This document shows positions 34,301 through 37,289 of a stretch of DNA of 51,618 nucleotides, piece after piece (the stretch's first letter is position 1; every line of letters starts with the position of its first letter). Both the position numbers and the translations under genes were made by a program. A model generated the notes under the pieces. It worked only from the letters and a program-made list of their open reading frames with translations. It ran no database searches and had not been told where the DNA came from. Origin of the DNA: an uncultured Clostridia bacterium (GTDB lineage Bacteria > Bacillota > Clostridia > Christensenellales > Borkfalkiaceae); assembly GCA_947626685.1 (NCBI GenBank), contig CANQTD010000011.1:1-51618 (forward strand), written 5' to 3'.

Positions 34301-35666
34301 CTTCAGAAGTTGTGCGTGTGAGCGTGGTATTTACCTTGAACGTACCGTATTCTTCGTCGGTGGCGAGCGTCTCAAGCACGCCGCCGTTGTTGTCGTAAAC
34401 GCGCGCGCGAATGGCAAAGCGGAGAGCGTACTCGTCCCCGTTTACAACGAACGCGTCGAATCTGTGCTCGATATCGCTCGTGAGGTGCTTTTGAAGCGTC
34501 CCCTTATGGCCGTTTTCGTCGGTCGCCTGCGGGATCTCCGCTCCGATCTTGCGCTTATAGTAATGCAGCCCGACGCCGCTGTTCGAGGACCAATAGACGG
34601 TGGAGGGAATATGCCCCGTTTCCTCCTGCTCATTGGGATCGTACACCGCATCCTTTTCGTTATCGGGATTGTAGTTGACGGAAATACGCACCGCCTTCGG
34701 AGAAGTGGTCGTACCGGGGATACTGTTGATTGTGTAGGTCTGCGTTGTATAGCCGTCGTATTCGGAGGGATATTGGAGAGCGACGTTGACGCTGTTCTCG
34801 TTTCCGCTTTCAGCGAACGCATCTTTCGGGTTCGTACACGAAATAAATTCGCGGGGGATCTCGAAATAGTGCTCGTTATCGCCCTTCGGCCTCGCCTGAA
34901 TGCTGGCACGGTAGTCAAAAGAGTAAATGTTATAAGTGCGCAGCCCCGTGTTTTTATATACGAATTGACCCTCGGGCCACGAAGCCTGCAACGTGCCGTC
35001 CTCGAATGCGGGCGGGTCGGTATAAAATTTTGCCGTCGCCGTTCTCTTGGCCAAATTCTCTTCATCTGTTCCGCTCATCTCATCGGACGAGCTGATCTCG
35101 AGAAGCGGCGAGACGATGATCGTCACGTCGCGGCCGTCGGTCCAGCTGAAATCGGATTCGCAAAATTCGAAAGGCTTCGTATCGAGCGGATCTGCGGGGA
35201 TAACGGTCGTTTCACCGCCCTGCACCACCGTTTCGCTGCGGTCGTTGAAAGTCGTTTTGTGCTCTGCGCTCGTATGGTTCAACTCGACCTTAATGTTGAA
35301 CTCGTTGGGTTTGAGCACGCGGTTGGGGTCGTTCCCGCTCGTGCCGACCCTTACGTTCGCCACGACTTTCAGACGCGTCTTGAGGTCCCACAATGTGGTC
35401 TCTTTATAGACGCGCCTCGCAAAGTCTATGCTACCGTCCTCCCCGACGTTTTGGTAGCCGTATTTTTCATCAAAGCCGACGCTCACCCAACCGTTGTAGT
35501 AGGTGATGTCGGTGTCGACATATTCGGCAAGTTCCGCGGCTTGCACGGAAACGGGCGCGCTCTTCCCCTTCAAGAGCACCGCCATGCCCGCGATCGCTGT
35601 CACGACGGATAAAAACGCGCACAGCAAGATCGTCCAAGACTTCTTAGAAAACCGTTTCGTAAACAT
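7368..35666 (-). CDS. Giant MBG/YDG-repeat cell-surface protein, 9,432 residues
   Basis: One uninterrupted 28.3-kb gene for a protein of about 1 MDa. Residues 1-45 are a signal peptide (basic start, hydrophobic 12-31, likely cut near VQA-AEL). Residues up to about 1,100 are non-repetitive. Most of the rest is tandem beta-sandwich modules of about 80-100 residues with recurring Y-N/D-G starts, GxY...V centres and NY-W ends. These are the style of MBG (YGX-type, e.g. ITYGGEFGDKF near 4,930, FTTIYGDEP near 3,190) and YDG domains (near 8,380). A final membrane helix (about 9,369-9,393) precedes a 39-residue basic tail. There is no LPXTG motif, so anchoring is by the membrane helix, not sortase. 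A role in adhesion or as a long surface stalk is inferred from the family. RBS AAAGGGAG precedes the ATG. Confidence 0.93.
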   Translation of the reverse strand: MFTKRFSKKSWTILLCAFLSVVTAIAGMAVLLKGKSAPVSVQAAELAEYVDTDITYYNGWVSVGFDEKYGYQNVGEDGSIDFARRVYKETTLWDLKTRLKVVANVRVGTSGNDPNRVLKPNEFNIKVELNHTSAEHKTTFNDRSETVVQGGETTVIPADPLDTKPFEFCESDFSWTDGRDVTIIVSPLLEISSSDEMSGTDEENLAKRTATAKFYTDPPAFEDGTLQASWPEGQFVYKNTGLRTYNIYSFDYRASIQARPKGDNEHYFEIPREFISCTNPKDAFAESGNENSVNVALQYPSEYDGYTTQTYTINSIPGTTTSPKAVRISVNYNPDNEKDAVYDPNEQEETGHIPSTVYWSSNSGVGLHYYKRKIGAEIPQATDENGHKGTLQKHLTSDIEHRFDAFVVNGDEYALRFAIRARVYDNNGGVLETLATDEEYGTFKVNTTLTRTTSEDEASTVVLDFTPSNEIGGSGNIMSSNELKVRFTRNWGYYIDAQYTQKIDGKDQSAVTYTVKDTGTPDQDGNPVLEYTYRRTSGEVESPIYASEVSSILQTLKNNGQLTVNHVMNTGIVTPLTNEYTISGDLGPLTWKIDGGNTYTASATTRHIFDEDDFEDGELKNGEANWKQLGDGEWQDYKDGYYIRWLTFYYSNAYGYIPVKVKYEEIDKLKLEGYVQNQRINSAYAFNTAYGGEADMEFTFHVKRHDDASGTKGKNYTRTLTNVRDEWQIKDYIGQSTDTDEQIKKDGLNKYGRYLQYDENKSLIATFNHPVFTSKRTDMEGLGFVTRYYYTWDDVFGPDGKFQTEGTPENTEFVKNDSELMPFDDCEGIMIDSTQLNGKSIFNYFTSSVQKTDKNGKKTYYSAIRAEIALVRVLYVIPEIKDKSGNIIQHEIAVYRDYVYDPEESMRTDFMLDVQRATIFTMATEATYTTLQYTTLADATKGAEFRFNNLSVGWFYGNKEDAVRMSMELWKYDDATKKWKKVAHTEAVASSDYDTEEEQKAHPNSWQVVVEDGVDLKVNILKGKDDSYYYLQISGNDALGNYRLFADLDLDGVYQWNLTSRGSALDALSPEDRNEDMTGETNGLYHLYYALTIVGQRLNLEVEFSNLEYTGKENLVYTILLKSDDGMEFSDSYTFASMARYAGPQYQTNKDREFEYEEVTKPEELFKYRIEYIGETDESKKFSDLFIPTTPGTYRVRVYFWAFEYYNTATVDAQFTISKQPLMLRWKKAAEGNELERVYSGKDGLNPYNYLEAYYFLQLDPDHTEHIFEAGGGLQWQIQWNNSSQGGTTGAEVTSLPHAYGYTLQVMLSTEAAKIYTWSADNRDMGKGGICSGLIEGGAVLTFTINRYEGNTLEVDFSAEGWNAPTHTPNESIGASGDYYTRTYYTENLTAAATTSDPFYGAHDWDGTKQSYDFIYVTEDIFNTYKKQYDEYKQAGTEAENAPKGIYGLILKEQNTTGEIHRGAEQLRGLPVGSYYAIAYTIYHEVTLNNVDKEFNDYNFAEAYEKFEITKRPITAPTIPAHRGDLDYYSFTGSSIPITLNDFNTETHTSASTTMSINTDAGFTQGVTVDDGKLGSFHARDAATYTIYVQLEDYNNYVWDEERADGSVKFEDKETTSGERKFAVLTWVIHRMRIDPTDYTKYPFFKPDEIPFGGHQLQDNTLEIISVDSTFGGNKYSEASFNAGGLSSIVRLVADGESAVDGKKSEVKGTLAGKYTLYLIANPNYYIATADDEEASLPETEQTAHGVDWYVVPREVEKPQVIGGTVSTYNGLEAQFEISNYNTNTMLFTLNGESASGVTFKEASESGGHYHISYNNSERKLYAYVTYAGSYTVELYFRDNTNTAKDTYPGNYVWKGESTAEGYSKSITVTLTMQRKTFDINWAGDQEDKNLQGNGDTEAFWFSYDTKAHYLKPIAQNLARGDSFTLVPKVYRSVTGSPTDFVENAEVIKSGKYYSVLTREDVTSKEIKVDTPSGQASIRVFDNYAFDKTEQGYALGSTKSNNYFVPKEFSIKESFVLVPTLALPDGLDATLGEHTTANDTVFVTYRGKKYLYNEFIKEWDKISQYITVTTVNGKVVNNSQFFKPGEAVESLGYTLENVLGFTDVTWSGDALDYYEITIALTDSANYSWGTDDHTAADYASNHEFTFYLQIKPYELDLPTLGGNSVDISKADGKIFNTNYTGNPQAFTTALNADSYAYLLGASKAVGDNNADRVKLYLEGNTGITSETDVKRDSATDKVGAYHVVIELADKTNFVWKNGSDGNSLDKENKSFYFRILPVALEVEWKGAGDGNFGKAATATFKPNGTYTDGVEQTLETRRKGISGKEDLQIFYTLSAGSTLHTATGNERVDDADKTGAINAGYYTATVTGIEGALAKNYYFNTYTFAALDGATDSATAAEQDIPSAEYTVYKYALEKPDKADASSTYTFNQKEQELKLKNWINALMTVSTLTGKDANGGDLKGSTDGTTEPLTTLLLKATRAGKYSFTVDLQTEAKKNYFWNGDQNSVDQMPDATTGTATAAYNDFWEIKPREVMAPVLATGENGESGKYNFRAQPRAEGEALYPDFTNELLQAASGNMTGSDGTFTKKVQQANGDTAWDVTFTVAYYNEKGESITPQNDCKEVGYYYILLTLTIPVGDEEADYRWISSDNSYERGQMTSYFDTHPDETTIKGQVTIKLWYRILKGRYTATFTLNVNDVAQPERTGGWKYGDLQQQHGDSAISFTRVFPNGEPSGWHEATEINDRDVSYAIVDESGNYDAHKLLGNDELVQNKPISGSAAASTAAKYIPATIPYKAGKYVALISYPENGFEHNDPTKDEATLEAATFEVFFEIKPKEITVTWGKDKEYNGTNQLADATVSNPVADFHTVDSTLVKDADNLTLTVQWWNDGGYKSNGPVNVNRSKTGEEVGSYTMRVTEIGGTAAPNYCFTQKGGETDYETRDLYTHEFQITPIAITLKAGDYTREFGDNYFGNTDLHTLSENSVTYSPTSGKILDGSSDDYQRDALSTAFYVYGYLPDYRRDKTTGAVTGEHVQRDSAAGGKYYTVLVIASETYRERYSNYDFTYEDGVYTIQPKQVTELHWITDPELIYNGTDQFTSYNGTHPTAPFVSFENNSGVSTPLVPQVQFFVGETEVTDFGFKYAGEYIFKVVGTGNENYEFAASLTEELKQHSYTMKKRTVLLTANSFTTIYGDEPTQDDLKWSYTRASSDADRFVTDKGIAIADWSDGITIDDYSISAKTVNALAFLVYTEATQFSNVGTYTTHIKLGEDGEAIIRAEYENYIVEVTVGRHTINQRTVAIEWDEERTFYYDGTDRTVGSDGTVGSKAWLAYYVDVQTGDKVYLRVRAVESKGNNQTALPFEYVKEGEADYLFYAYQFNNMTEEGKNYTLPSPGTAEFEKSYANVSLKAREVHIDALAHSRVYGDDLKTWHGAADGSENCNDVRGWKYGDDSADAEHQFVNGDALNFWVKIASIQPTTDVGTMSEAFELLFNGKPATYDGESYFITSGETDRDGYDYHVYFTNANVTVNPRPIIVTYTLQSHEYGAQRQDPANHIDVSLNTTLYKERGGQGSDQTPLAGHGNGDVFTIVAVDGAGNDIVTATTYPDVGNYAVRLTLKNKNYTIQYVMDSGMVGTDELKLADTALPEDKVERDAASGYVITASQILSDGFSITTYSSEAKNYDAIAHAVFSAISGKYYSNDGSELAGQQVSYSKWDGTVLGADQNYFAVYFRWATGWDAATMNNADGIWKQNDFTSPNFVFNDGAWKFTNPTGYEWKTAVPTFQHAGTYYVYYAVVAKNHVLYCNEGLLLTVTINRTEVTVSTVFDAYYGESLEGYVPTYTFEGFAGSEAEANAFNIQGVSEIGYSVTAYTAGKSGKGHYAVTLDLSKLTAPDYAFSAKAYSNGTSTARANDMEVRALPVTITVYTSKATNHYYFNAAVGREPAWDLNLLGAEKAYTMSVNVGSLLYPDSPEKTITDIYSGDYTADKTGVKFLTFSSKGALPGGTTGDETGNVGSYDISYDFQTYDGTNGSDRYKVTLVSNQSLTVEGQTITNGFTITEAEFKQEAVHAYGAASVLQDGATYDEQLHHVLHLGKNHDTEGPIDEGSYADLTKFVTAADGNAAQWTFVIFRNSDKDSGEDYEKDDFFEASKWSGKAGVTFVAAGTATPQIVDAGKYVIYYRIQLANHATVYQRLEGKINQAKNEWVTEYSVGSRSLSGGVHWIYGAYDAANNPNGFGAATNKEQLPVPKFDRKVGVTGEEETQPTEGKNNASLVVIKKDGVVIHTYQTVDDFLKSWLEATGEGNRANGANLDAGTYTVTYSMEGTDNYTAIGEKTYTFTVGKKNLKVTAVNAEIYYGEEQPATFGLRYDGFVNGQNEAVLEGKDGASFRVFSKITTGAESDYAYAPGYEKGSVGDYFVLVTWGSETNGNYNILCQNTEGTAGKLTVKPRELTVSITDRTNKYMFNVSQTGREEQKDWSDDVASMVTVKKTSGGGTYSGFYGEELAKVFYLTTDALTWKEGTTEYTVANITGTASVGHYAVKAVLRGAVDGKDYGKNYTLKFEGNYDGEGDADDAWGLYAIEKAQITITIAGPEEGLEYTGHAKEYKQTNASVNSVHFDIVYSVQRGEAYEPLAEAPKDVGKYKVSFSTTDPNYTATDSEQEFAITPKTIKVSYTIEEYTDKTGDTRRIVANEGALYYYARPYVVVGKANEQETDPVYSDSKYARDGLIVFADKGKIEVVITYQFNGRTGVDDAIDAGQYVATAHLRKDGAAYDDPNYTIESNTENANEGTYKNFVIMPQVVTSPAAKGNGTITYNGNENAFTVDHFMGEIDEHIDEKQAGQGAVMTVEFEYEGRKISPEDYERYGIKVPAYGENGSITWAARDVGVYTITVTLNPYNNYGNYNLSEHGSDHQLVFTLTIRKAALYVQVKNADITYGGEFGDKFKENLELLFCGTDSADSFTATAGLMASDVEDGHIKDGVITLDKKQIGATQGGARYSTASPAGSTYYLILTGIEVTSKNYNVTLRDYGVLTVVAKEITLKITDPEQASVYTGAEFDVSKLGESYRPTLALAEGSELNAAAGDEISSLNVTYTVGGTADSADDKTDVGAHVLIPKGGNPNYLISFTGTWSGEGEYKSKAGTFTVVPASLTAYVSLQSEEKDPSATDKAFDVTYGDTPVFGVYLVGWVGKDEGGVEPNFEFKFATAQQNYSEQAEYAAWLSIAGSRYTVSVSNREEAFFKNYTVSFAQSEATMTVVSRVITASTQNRVFESNEDRSNKDIPAEITFTNVAEGEFAAYAPALGSSYLLTYTGAYADRTLSFTSGIPQHVGNFKVKVAMQKNTLGSYNYKFSDGEISDDGASLSLDYEITPLEITLAWDSTLIQADLTEETTNSIQAFDQRIMEFAYNFNSVSVSEGITLSNEGVTVQITAPGEGIGTVTLKDENGYRHDYSLITELSSGGSDSIILTFRVVSENVDFTVEINGWTYGQWKDTSYTEGGNQPQTSSEQIDVETATITFTYIPLDTNGKSLWQRYQDLISKPSADKAEKQALVEQLMRLARTSQIATADAGAYLVRADLSSNTSYAAAVAFAYFEIAKVQLEVPKLTPEGGHTTCYYTGSEHKMDITGYDPATMTYVAGGGLTLSQKVDGGNVTIVVSATNAGKYTISFRLAQSTVNYEWKLADGTTSIEAQTITYQIQKNYATVALKDGDAVTQTYGVEKEPEVTLGFQKLNENRTFNDFVVTFKYKLLEGDSETGDFLTEKPKTVGRYAIYATVEGGVNFEGVTENIGTLDIQKAELKIYVSSEFKVTYGDELPEKLAYATASGLYYGDTLDALLSELGITYSAMNGDTPYAAGANAGETFKVTIDLNDATLPNYELSVNESQNLSFTVGKRHITVKVNTLTSYFGEEHEAQTVRSTDKEFGTAGFAWSVRSGSLFKKDDAVDLIALILTPELTGEQIDGAYKVGSYTLNGAVTHVDGSKEANYEISVESGNYYIERLEIEFKKTEATAPEGSADGKIYYNHGNAIDIDVDIAYTVNKKDYTADLSDATGNEGYNQYFYLTYSGVTGNGSQYGTGDETTEAPTVAGNYRVNVLLGAQYNDQVVLTGTTSSRYAVYTVERFKLDVDRAQEAISGYAYTFNGEKQGPETTNVKSAVDGAFKEAYGDHEAISAAFTVGDYDKGVNVGTYNIPITFGQEASYNYRWVRGSTMLNDDTAQLSYKIAKQTDTKIFFTDEKGDEDFDLSDPLVTRVFDGTFHADQLHLRSNVRAFVDFDITKATGEITLYIATGDEKPTFDRDNTDVWKKLTYAESLQVNSDAAMAGTHWIVVELGETENYASATTASNMAHYVIEKRKVYIVVNEGENFVGGTYSPDLKESGLNFELPYRFIDGENEGSTLGRENSIDIITANLGATFSISGTAFSGNDYNGSKVEAGSYTVTATEAGTCVTCFNFLNNNGCEVELDGVEKTPKYLVLRAALYSANIQIGTNGGFDYDGTEHSAIEAVQNTVANPRYGISWEIKEANNTKGTEAGYYPFTVSLKDENNYYWSRTGDAAASLPTAETVKDVSLSFEIRAVEVTVTLHEAAFTVGGSQQTAEAGSNAKWTYGDEAAFASADFNVAAVSGKPIASELPFTMEYLIGGSWRDTLPTAAGTYKVRVRLSASGNFTNEPFSNDEIFIEIAKKVVNAVADPAGKAYTGAEITTVVEGVDLYVVRVSLELEDAEGFSYNIVTPEIGGTPELHLTATNKGVYTFYLTLNDSSNYVWETKDGFTVDGAKATLKWTISSAEGTVTLDEIASVEYGNYLTVHATSEFSSSFRYEYAPRGDEKEPNPDAVWTAWGANGPQNAGKYWVRATLEETENYTEATAWKAAEITKAALTVRVTGGYGDFVYGAHTIAELRFSLGYEGFQFTDNELGFGAAAKIETEKDLSTLTYLPAATYEVGLDRELTLQNYTVTVEKASFTVSPKPIEVNVRSQTVTYQRGVTPEIVQTEWEVLNDGLIKGDMISVTLVLEHADEGNFNYIVGSYAIDGVAGADEVTGNYAITFKSGVLTVNSVVINIESVTANDTVYGSVTPATFTVEGKGEQSSGYKFADGVTVVVTYSLGEATFTQDVPVNAGVYNVKLALAGESGLDDTANYTLTGTLDALLNVKQAEIVIGSITANDTVYGSVTPATFTVNGREGAQESGYKFADGVTILVKYGLDNAELSAALPVNAAIYNVKLELAGEEGKDDTANYTLTGTLDATLLVAKRTLSVEAVQKNVPAGFKLTYSGKAQTVSDEAFDALAETMRAIENFLIESDQAQVPFTAATKYEGTDVGSYNIRIKLTEEIAKNYAWDTTGSDKADIAFEIAKAGNSITITLNGSSKDVSWTFDGYPAGTAQEDTVEPHKGYYKFTCAFGRETAQYMFYRVEADGSETLMSEAPVSVGKYKFSVMIPDTANYAGVESNKVDLEIKPRELVANYNAEYMGGTYGGTLLPATASVDFNGRLEKHNITLGLVTLSYAYYGTSYDGTWNYGKEAPFAEMPTHAGSYKVVVTLTEENGYNGNFKLVGGMEHTFEVKRAPLALTWSSSDLTYNGELQRPTVTGANFVNGDSVEWTYSNGGKTDAGAGYSVSVVMDEGSVLQNYEILNGDCAYSIAKAKLTAVYKVKSDKTYDGTVVALFDGDVKLDGVPASAEAPTFSKSAVYNSKDAGIASYITVTFELTSGDNNYELENPTERVAGNILPAELTVGSWTVADNETVKWTGSSAAAASYVYNGRTPESALRLDPKILTVLLNGTVGAESPEYRFVFEAEEGSVASAAAGSKFHVSVELAGTLAGNYVIVGGNSFAITIAKRAVTIQITADLQAAYGSALRTLTIAHGVYWKYPEGGTQFVNGDEGLMTLTCDALAGADGTYLAAPGEYPVSAELDASVAGNYDLTVIKGKYTIGNATIVTTEDFNWLETVTYDGKPHEMTVPETAFVTVGGQPVTVSYVGTRTGTDAATYTVEVHATAQYHENLVRTFTLVIVPEAITVTLKTGSELDYGSLLFDDLADFVFGGKGFDGIVKSVEGFNSVAEENRLAELRKLVTATALADGVPAKESSAGYLIAGSYSIELTLTNNNYTVTVLTENDTAVLTVKAIVPPAQEDEHKEDVVIDWTSDEISESPKREPMKDAEGKDVVEGGETVTAEVLELNYRGDTYGESVFNPTVEGKQEGDEVIVRSRVFTYLLDEMPTYEDIQSLLASVHAEHRSRAAGVRGNVWDEQGYPKDAGWYIILLGDAEGVEFAGRDVDNYDTDNVFNRYMLIRVNKISYDMGGVEYTANSVEYDASAHGLEATNVPAGVIVSYFYTSADGGSYESAVAPTDAGRYTVAISFSGDEKNYEPIDGVTKTFTITPKAVKVSGISVEGKVYDGTNSAVITVHFTGAVAGDDFRLEASGVFADFNAGSGRTVTIGKDVIQALGKDAPNYVLTGLEETYTAQAEITPRRLTVSGYEVQGKVYDGTPVATVLGGTFLGLCGGDSFSPKITARFDSANAGEHSVYVTIELDSSKTNYTLGEGRVYGYTIELAGPYTITKARASIDVSGVPREFTYTGEEFTVNSGASVLTKDAPGTLQYVCDHGVIRDAGEYRVTVVLGESTNYFEARSTVIVTVRRGQATVTPRLESETFTYDGRPRNLDLRYETNFEDAKVEISRLEDGVPVTSFPLILHAGSYQIFYVIAATDNYLGTTVVRTVTVEKATYDMDGVQWSERELTYNGTMQSVVLENLPAGVSAVYTGNEALDAGSYSVSVNFVYDTLNYNEPVFTQDGSWKILPAKLLVRSLETQFAYTGAVRNTESLFAFDGAVYPAASDFTVHVTGKAEEIRDAGVYYLTVELAKSVAGNYELSYEDGDCVEIVIVPAEVEVTWTDSLVYREEGYAVKDLVHLYSSAVVDVSDYTVTADGEERIFGVGTYTLTLRASNGDNLAFSVDTMSVEITPASLILRSESGQLVYNGTDRMGDISFSFVRGDSGTPVALDDALFDLSVRGGEGLVNAGEYTVTAVLKGTAARDYVFNPGTESVNVVIAPASFELRAYAGVYNGETVSPASLVDAAGIMPLYGEDYTCRVYLEGKAVDEIRGAGVYTVYYDANANFSAVSSSVIVTVAKAPLTVTGVTLKETAREYNGSRSLDDLLDVSGLEVVGVVAADRENFRLTVTAQLERDSAGTQRAIFTYTLSDSANYFLQNAAQDTAFTVTRKPVTISWNKEETAAGRQLVVTTGDFIAGDDVRLVYADEEVGTRDVEVTLGGSEKGNYMLLDENGAEADVLTLHIVVGKMQNRWVVEFYRGDWVEGKEASRATDAVAEYGGIASVKYYRDSACTDEISEEELETAAAGTYYAKYEVAESELYDGLSATFSFRILRPYPDLWLQFLLLGLGAFVVVIFAIVVLTVRNRREKDPDAKPRKKRKKAQNEQGDMPGQEAETEHGMTP
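13972..14559 (-). repeat. Two near-identical 294-bp (98-residue) tandem modules inside the giant gene
   Basis: Two successive MBG YGX-type units, both starting TANDTVYGSVTPATFTV and ending DDTANYTLTGTLDA, lie in register 294 bp apart (for example GTGCCC at 13981 and 14275). Most other modules in the protein are far more diverged, so this pair is a recent duplication or has been homogenised. Confidence 0.88.
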
Positions 35667-35849
35667 ACTTACTCCCTTTGCGGTCTCTGCGCCACGGCCC
35701 TACCCGAGACGCCAAGCCGCCATAATTATGTTTTCGGCCGCAGAAAGTGAGCTCGCCTGCGGCAACGGCGCACTGCCCCTTACGGGCGCATACGGCGCGC
35801 GTCCCTAAACATGCGTCCGCATAAACCCTATAATATGGCATTTTGCGTG
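35667..35849 (-). other. Long leader of the giant gene, possibly structured
   Basis: From the predicted start near 35849 to the ATG is about 180 nt. It contains a perfect 7-bp hairpin with a 13-base loop (35737-35763), a GTCTC/GAGAC pair closer to the gene, and the palindrome CATAATTATG. I could not match it to a known riboswitch class. The ribosome site AAAGGGAG sits at the end. Confidence 0.4.
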
Positions 35850-35855
35850 GAGTAA

Positions 35856-35884
35856 ATTATATCATGGCATTTTCGGATTATCAA
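35856..35884 (-). promoter_or_regulatory. Promoter of the giant surface-protein gene
   Basis: Minus strand TTGATA, 17 bp, TATAAT. ATGGCATTTT (plus strand) occurs twice, at 35835-35844 and 35864-35873, flanking the -10 with a 29-bp period, and may be a regulator site. Confidence 0.82.
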
Positions 35885-35903
35885 CAACTTTTTACCCTTA
35901 GCA

Positions 35904-35915
35904 CCCCCCCCCCCC
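35904..35915. repeat. 12-base C/G homopolymer upstream of the giant-gene promoter
   Basis: A run of 12 C on the plus strand (G on the coding strand) ends about 20 bp upstream of the -35 box. It is the longest G/C homopolymer I noticed in the window. Tracts of this length are prone to slippage. Confidence 0.85.
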
Positions 35916-36072
35916 ATTTTTGGTAACTTCGTTCATTTTTTGTCGGTTTCTATCTTGATTTTTTGGCTGCTTTGTGTAGATTTCACAATTTTTTGTTGCA
36001 AAATCGGGCGGCGGAGATCCTTTGCGAGAAGCCCTTCATTCAAAGGCTGTCGAAAAGGCGGCGCTTTTCTAC

Positions 36073-36102
36073 AAAAAATGCCCTGCGGGAAAGCCGCAGG
36101 GC
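36073..36102 (-). terminator. Rho-independent terminator after queH
   Basis: Minus strand GCCCTGCGG, loop CTTTC, CCGCAGGGC, then ATTTTTTG, 28 bp beyond the queH stop. It closes the ruvX-pdxS-pdxT-queH cluster. The remaining gap to the giant gene's promoter holds no recognisable gene. Confidence 0.92.
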
Positions 36103-36129
36103 GCGTAAAATGGGACATGGGGTCGGATT

Positions 36130-36720
36130 TTAGCTGCGTTTGCTGTATTTGCAGCCGCAGTAATTCTGGCGATAGAGGCCGTACTCCCGCGAGAGCTCGA
36201 TGGATCTTTGGTACCCGCCCCGCTTTTTGAAGTCGCTCGGGAGATACCTTACGCCGTACTCCTCCGCGAGCGCGAAGCCGATCTCGTTGATGAGGGCGGC
36301 GTTTTTGAGAGGGGAAACGGTGAGCGTCGTGCCGAAAAAGTCGTAGCCGCGCGCCGCCGCTTCCTCCGCCGTACGCCTTAAGCGGAGCGTGAAGCAGACC
36401 TTGCACCGCGCGCCGCCCTCGGGCTCATCCGCCATACCCATGACCGCAGTCTCGTAGTCGGAAGCGGCATAATCGCAGTCGAGAAAATCGGCGAGAGCGG
36501 TCTCTTTGAGGAAGCGGAGCAGCTCGTTTTTCCGCTTTTGGTACTCCTCCCCGCTGTCGAGGTTGGGGTTGTAGAAGAAAGCGGTCGTCTGCACGCGCGG
36601 CGCGAGCTCGGTGAGGCAGTAAGAAGAACAGGGGCCGCAGCAACTGTGTAGAAGAAGCCGCTTCCCCTGCGCGTCTTTCAGGGCCTCGAGCATCTTTTCG
36701 TCGTAATTGACCCTGTTCAT
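36130..36720 (-). CDS. queH: Epoxyqueuosine reductase QueH
   Basis: Catalyses the last step of queuosine synthesis, reducing epoxyqueuosine to queuosine in tRNA; QueH is the non-cobalamin alternative to QueG. The 196-residue protein has the DUF208 signature: LHSCCGPCSSYCL near residue 24, then RCKVCFTLRLRRT, GTTLTVSPLKN and the C-terminal NYCGCKYS. The paired cysteines would hold the iron-sulphur and metal site. I chose ATG 36720, which overlaps the pdxT stop as ATGA; the longer upstream frame lies wholly inside pdxT. It is therefore translationally coupled to pdxT as the last gene of the operon. Confidence 0.93.
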   Translation of the reverse strand: MNRVNYDEKMLEALKDAQGKRLLLHSCCGPCSSYCLTELAPRVQTTAFFYNPNLDSGEEYQKRKNELLRFLKETALADFLDCDYAASDYETAVMGMADEPEGGARCKVCFTLRLRRTAEEAAARGYDFFGTTLTVSPLKNAALINEIGFALAEEYGVRYLPSDFKKRGGYQRSIELSREYGLYRQNYCGCKYSKRS

Positions 36721-37289
36721 CGCGTTTTCGCCATATCCAAAAAGTATTCGTGGACGCGCGTGTCCGCAGTGAGCTCGGGATGGAACGCGGTCGCGAGCAT
36801 GTTCCCCTCCCGCGCGGCGACGATCTTGCCGTCCACCCGCGAGAGCACCTCCGTATTTTCGCCGACCCATTCGAAGATCGGGCCGCGGATGAACGTCATC
36901 GGCACGTCGTCGTAGGGGCCGAACGTCTCTTTCGTGAAGAAGGAGCCGAGCTGCCTTCCGTACGCATTCCGGCGCACGATCGCGGACATGGTACCCAGAT
37001 ACACTGCCTCGTCGTTGGAAATTTTCTTTGCGAGCAGGATCATGCCCGCGCAGGTCCCGAATACGGGAAGCCCCGCGAGGATCCCCTCCCGCAGAGGTTC
37101 AAGCATGCCCCCTTCGCGCAGGAGCCGCCCCTGCACCGTGCTCTCGCCGCCGGGCAGGATCACGCCGTCGAAGGAACCCGTGAAGTGGGCGCGCCTTCTG
37201 ATCTCCACGCATTCCGCGCCGAGCTGCGCGAGCATTTTTTCGTGTTCTTCGAATGCCCCCTGCAGGGCGAATACCGCGATCTTCATCAT
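36717..37289 (-). CDS. pdxT: Glutaminase subunit of pyridoxal 5'-phosphate synthase
   Basis: Supplies ammonia from glutamine to PdxS for PLP synthesis. The 190-residue class I glutamine amidotransferase has all landmarks: [13 protein letters not shown] at the N-terminus, LPGGEST, the nucleophile loop [12 protein letters not shown], and the catalytic AFHPELT. Length is normal for PdxT. The start (two ATGs, 37289 and 37286) overlaps the end of pdxS by 4 bp, and its stop overlaps the queH ATG, so the three genes are coupled. The start region codes for [11 protein letters not shown], where either Met may be used. Confidence 0.96.
   Translation of the reverse strand: MMKIAVFALQGAFEEHEKMLAQLGAECVEIRRRAHFTGSFDGVILPGGESTVQGRLLREGGMLEPLREGILAGLPVFGTCAGMILLAKKISNDEAVYLGTMSAIVRRNAYGRQLGSFFTKETFGPYDDVPMTFIRGPIFEWVGENTEVLSRVDGKIVAAREGNMLATAFHPELTADTRVHEYFLDMAKTR

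Noticed and set aside
20760-35612. Further long plus-strand frames (20760-23564, 23886-25721, 25791-27593, 28731-32114, 33783-35612)
   Set aside because: Same mirrored register as above; shadows of the giant gene.
35667-35849. c-di-GMP (GEMM) or similar riboswitch before the surface-protein gene
   Set aside because: Some motifs look alike (GGGACGC) but the conserved core and the tetraloop-receptor pattern could not be aligned.
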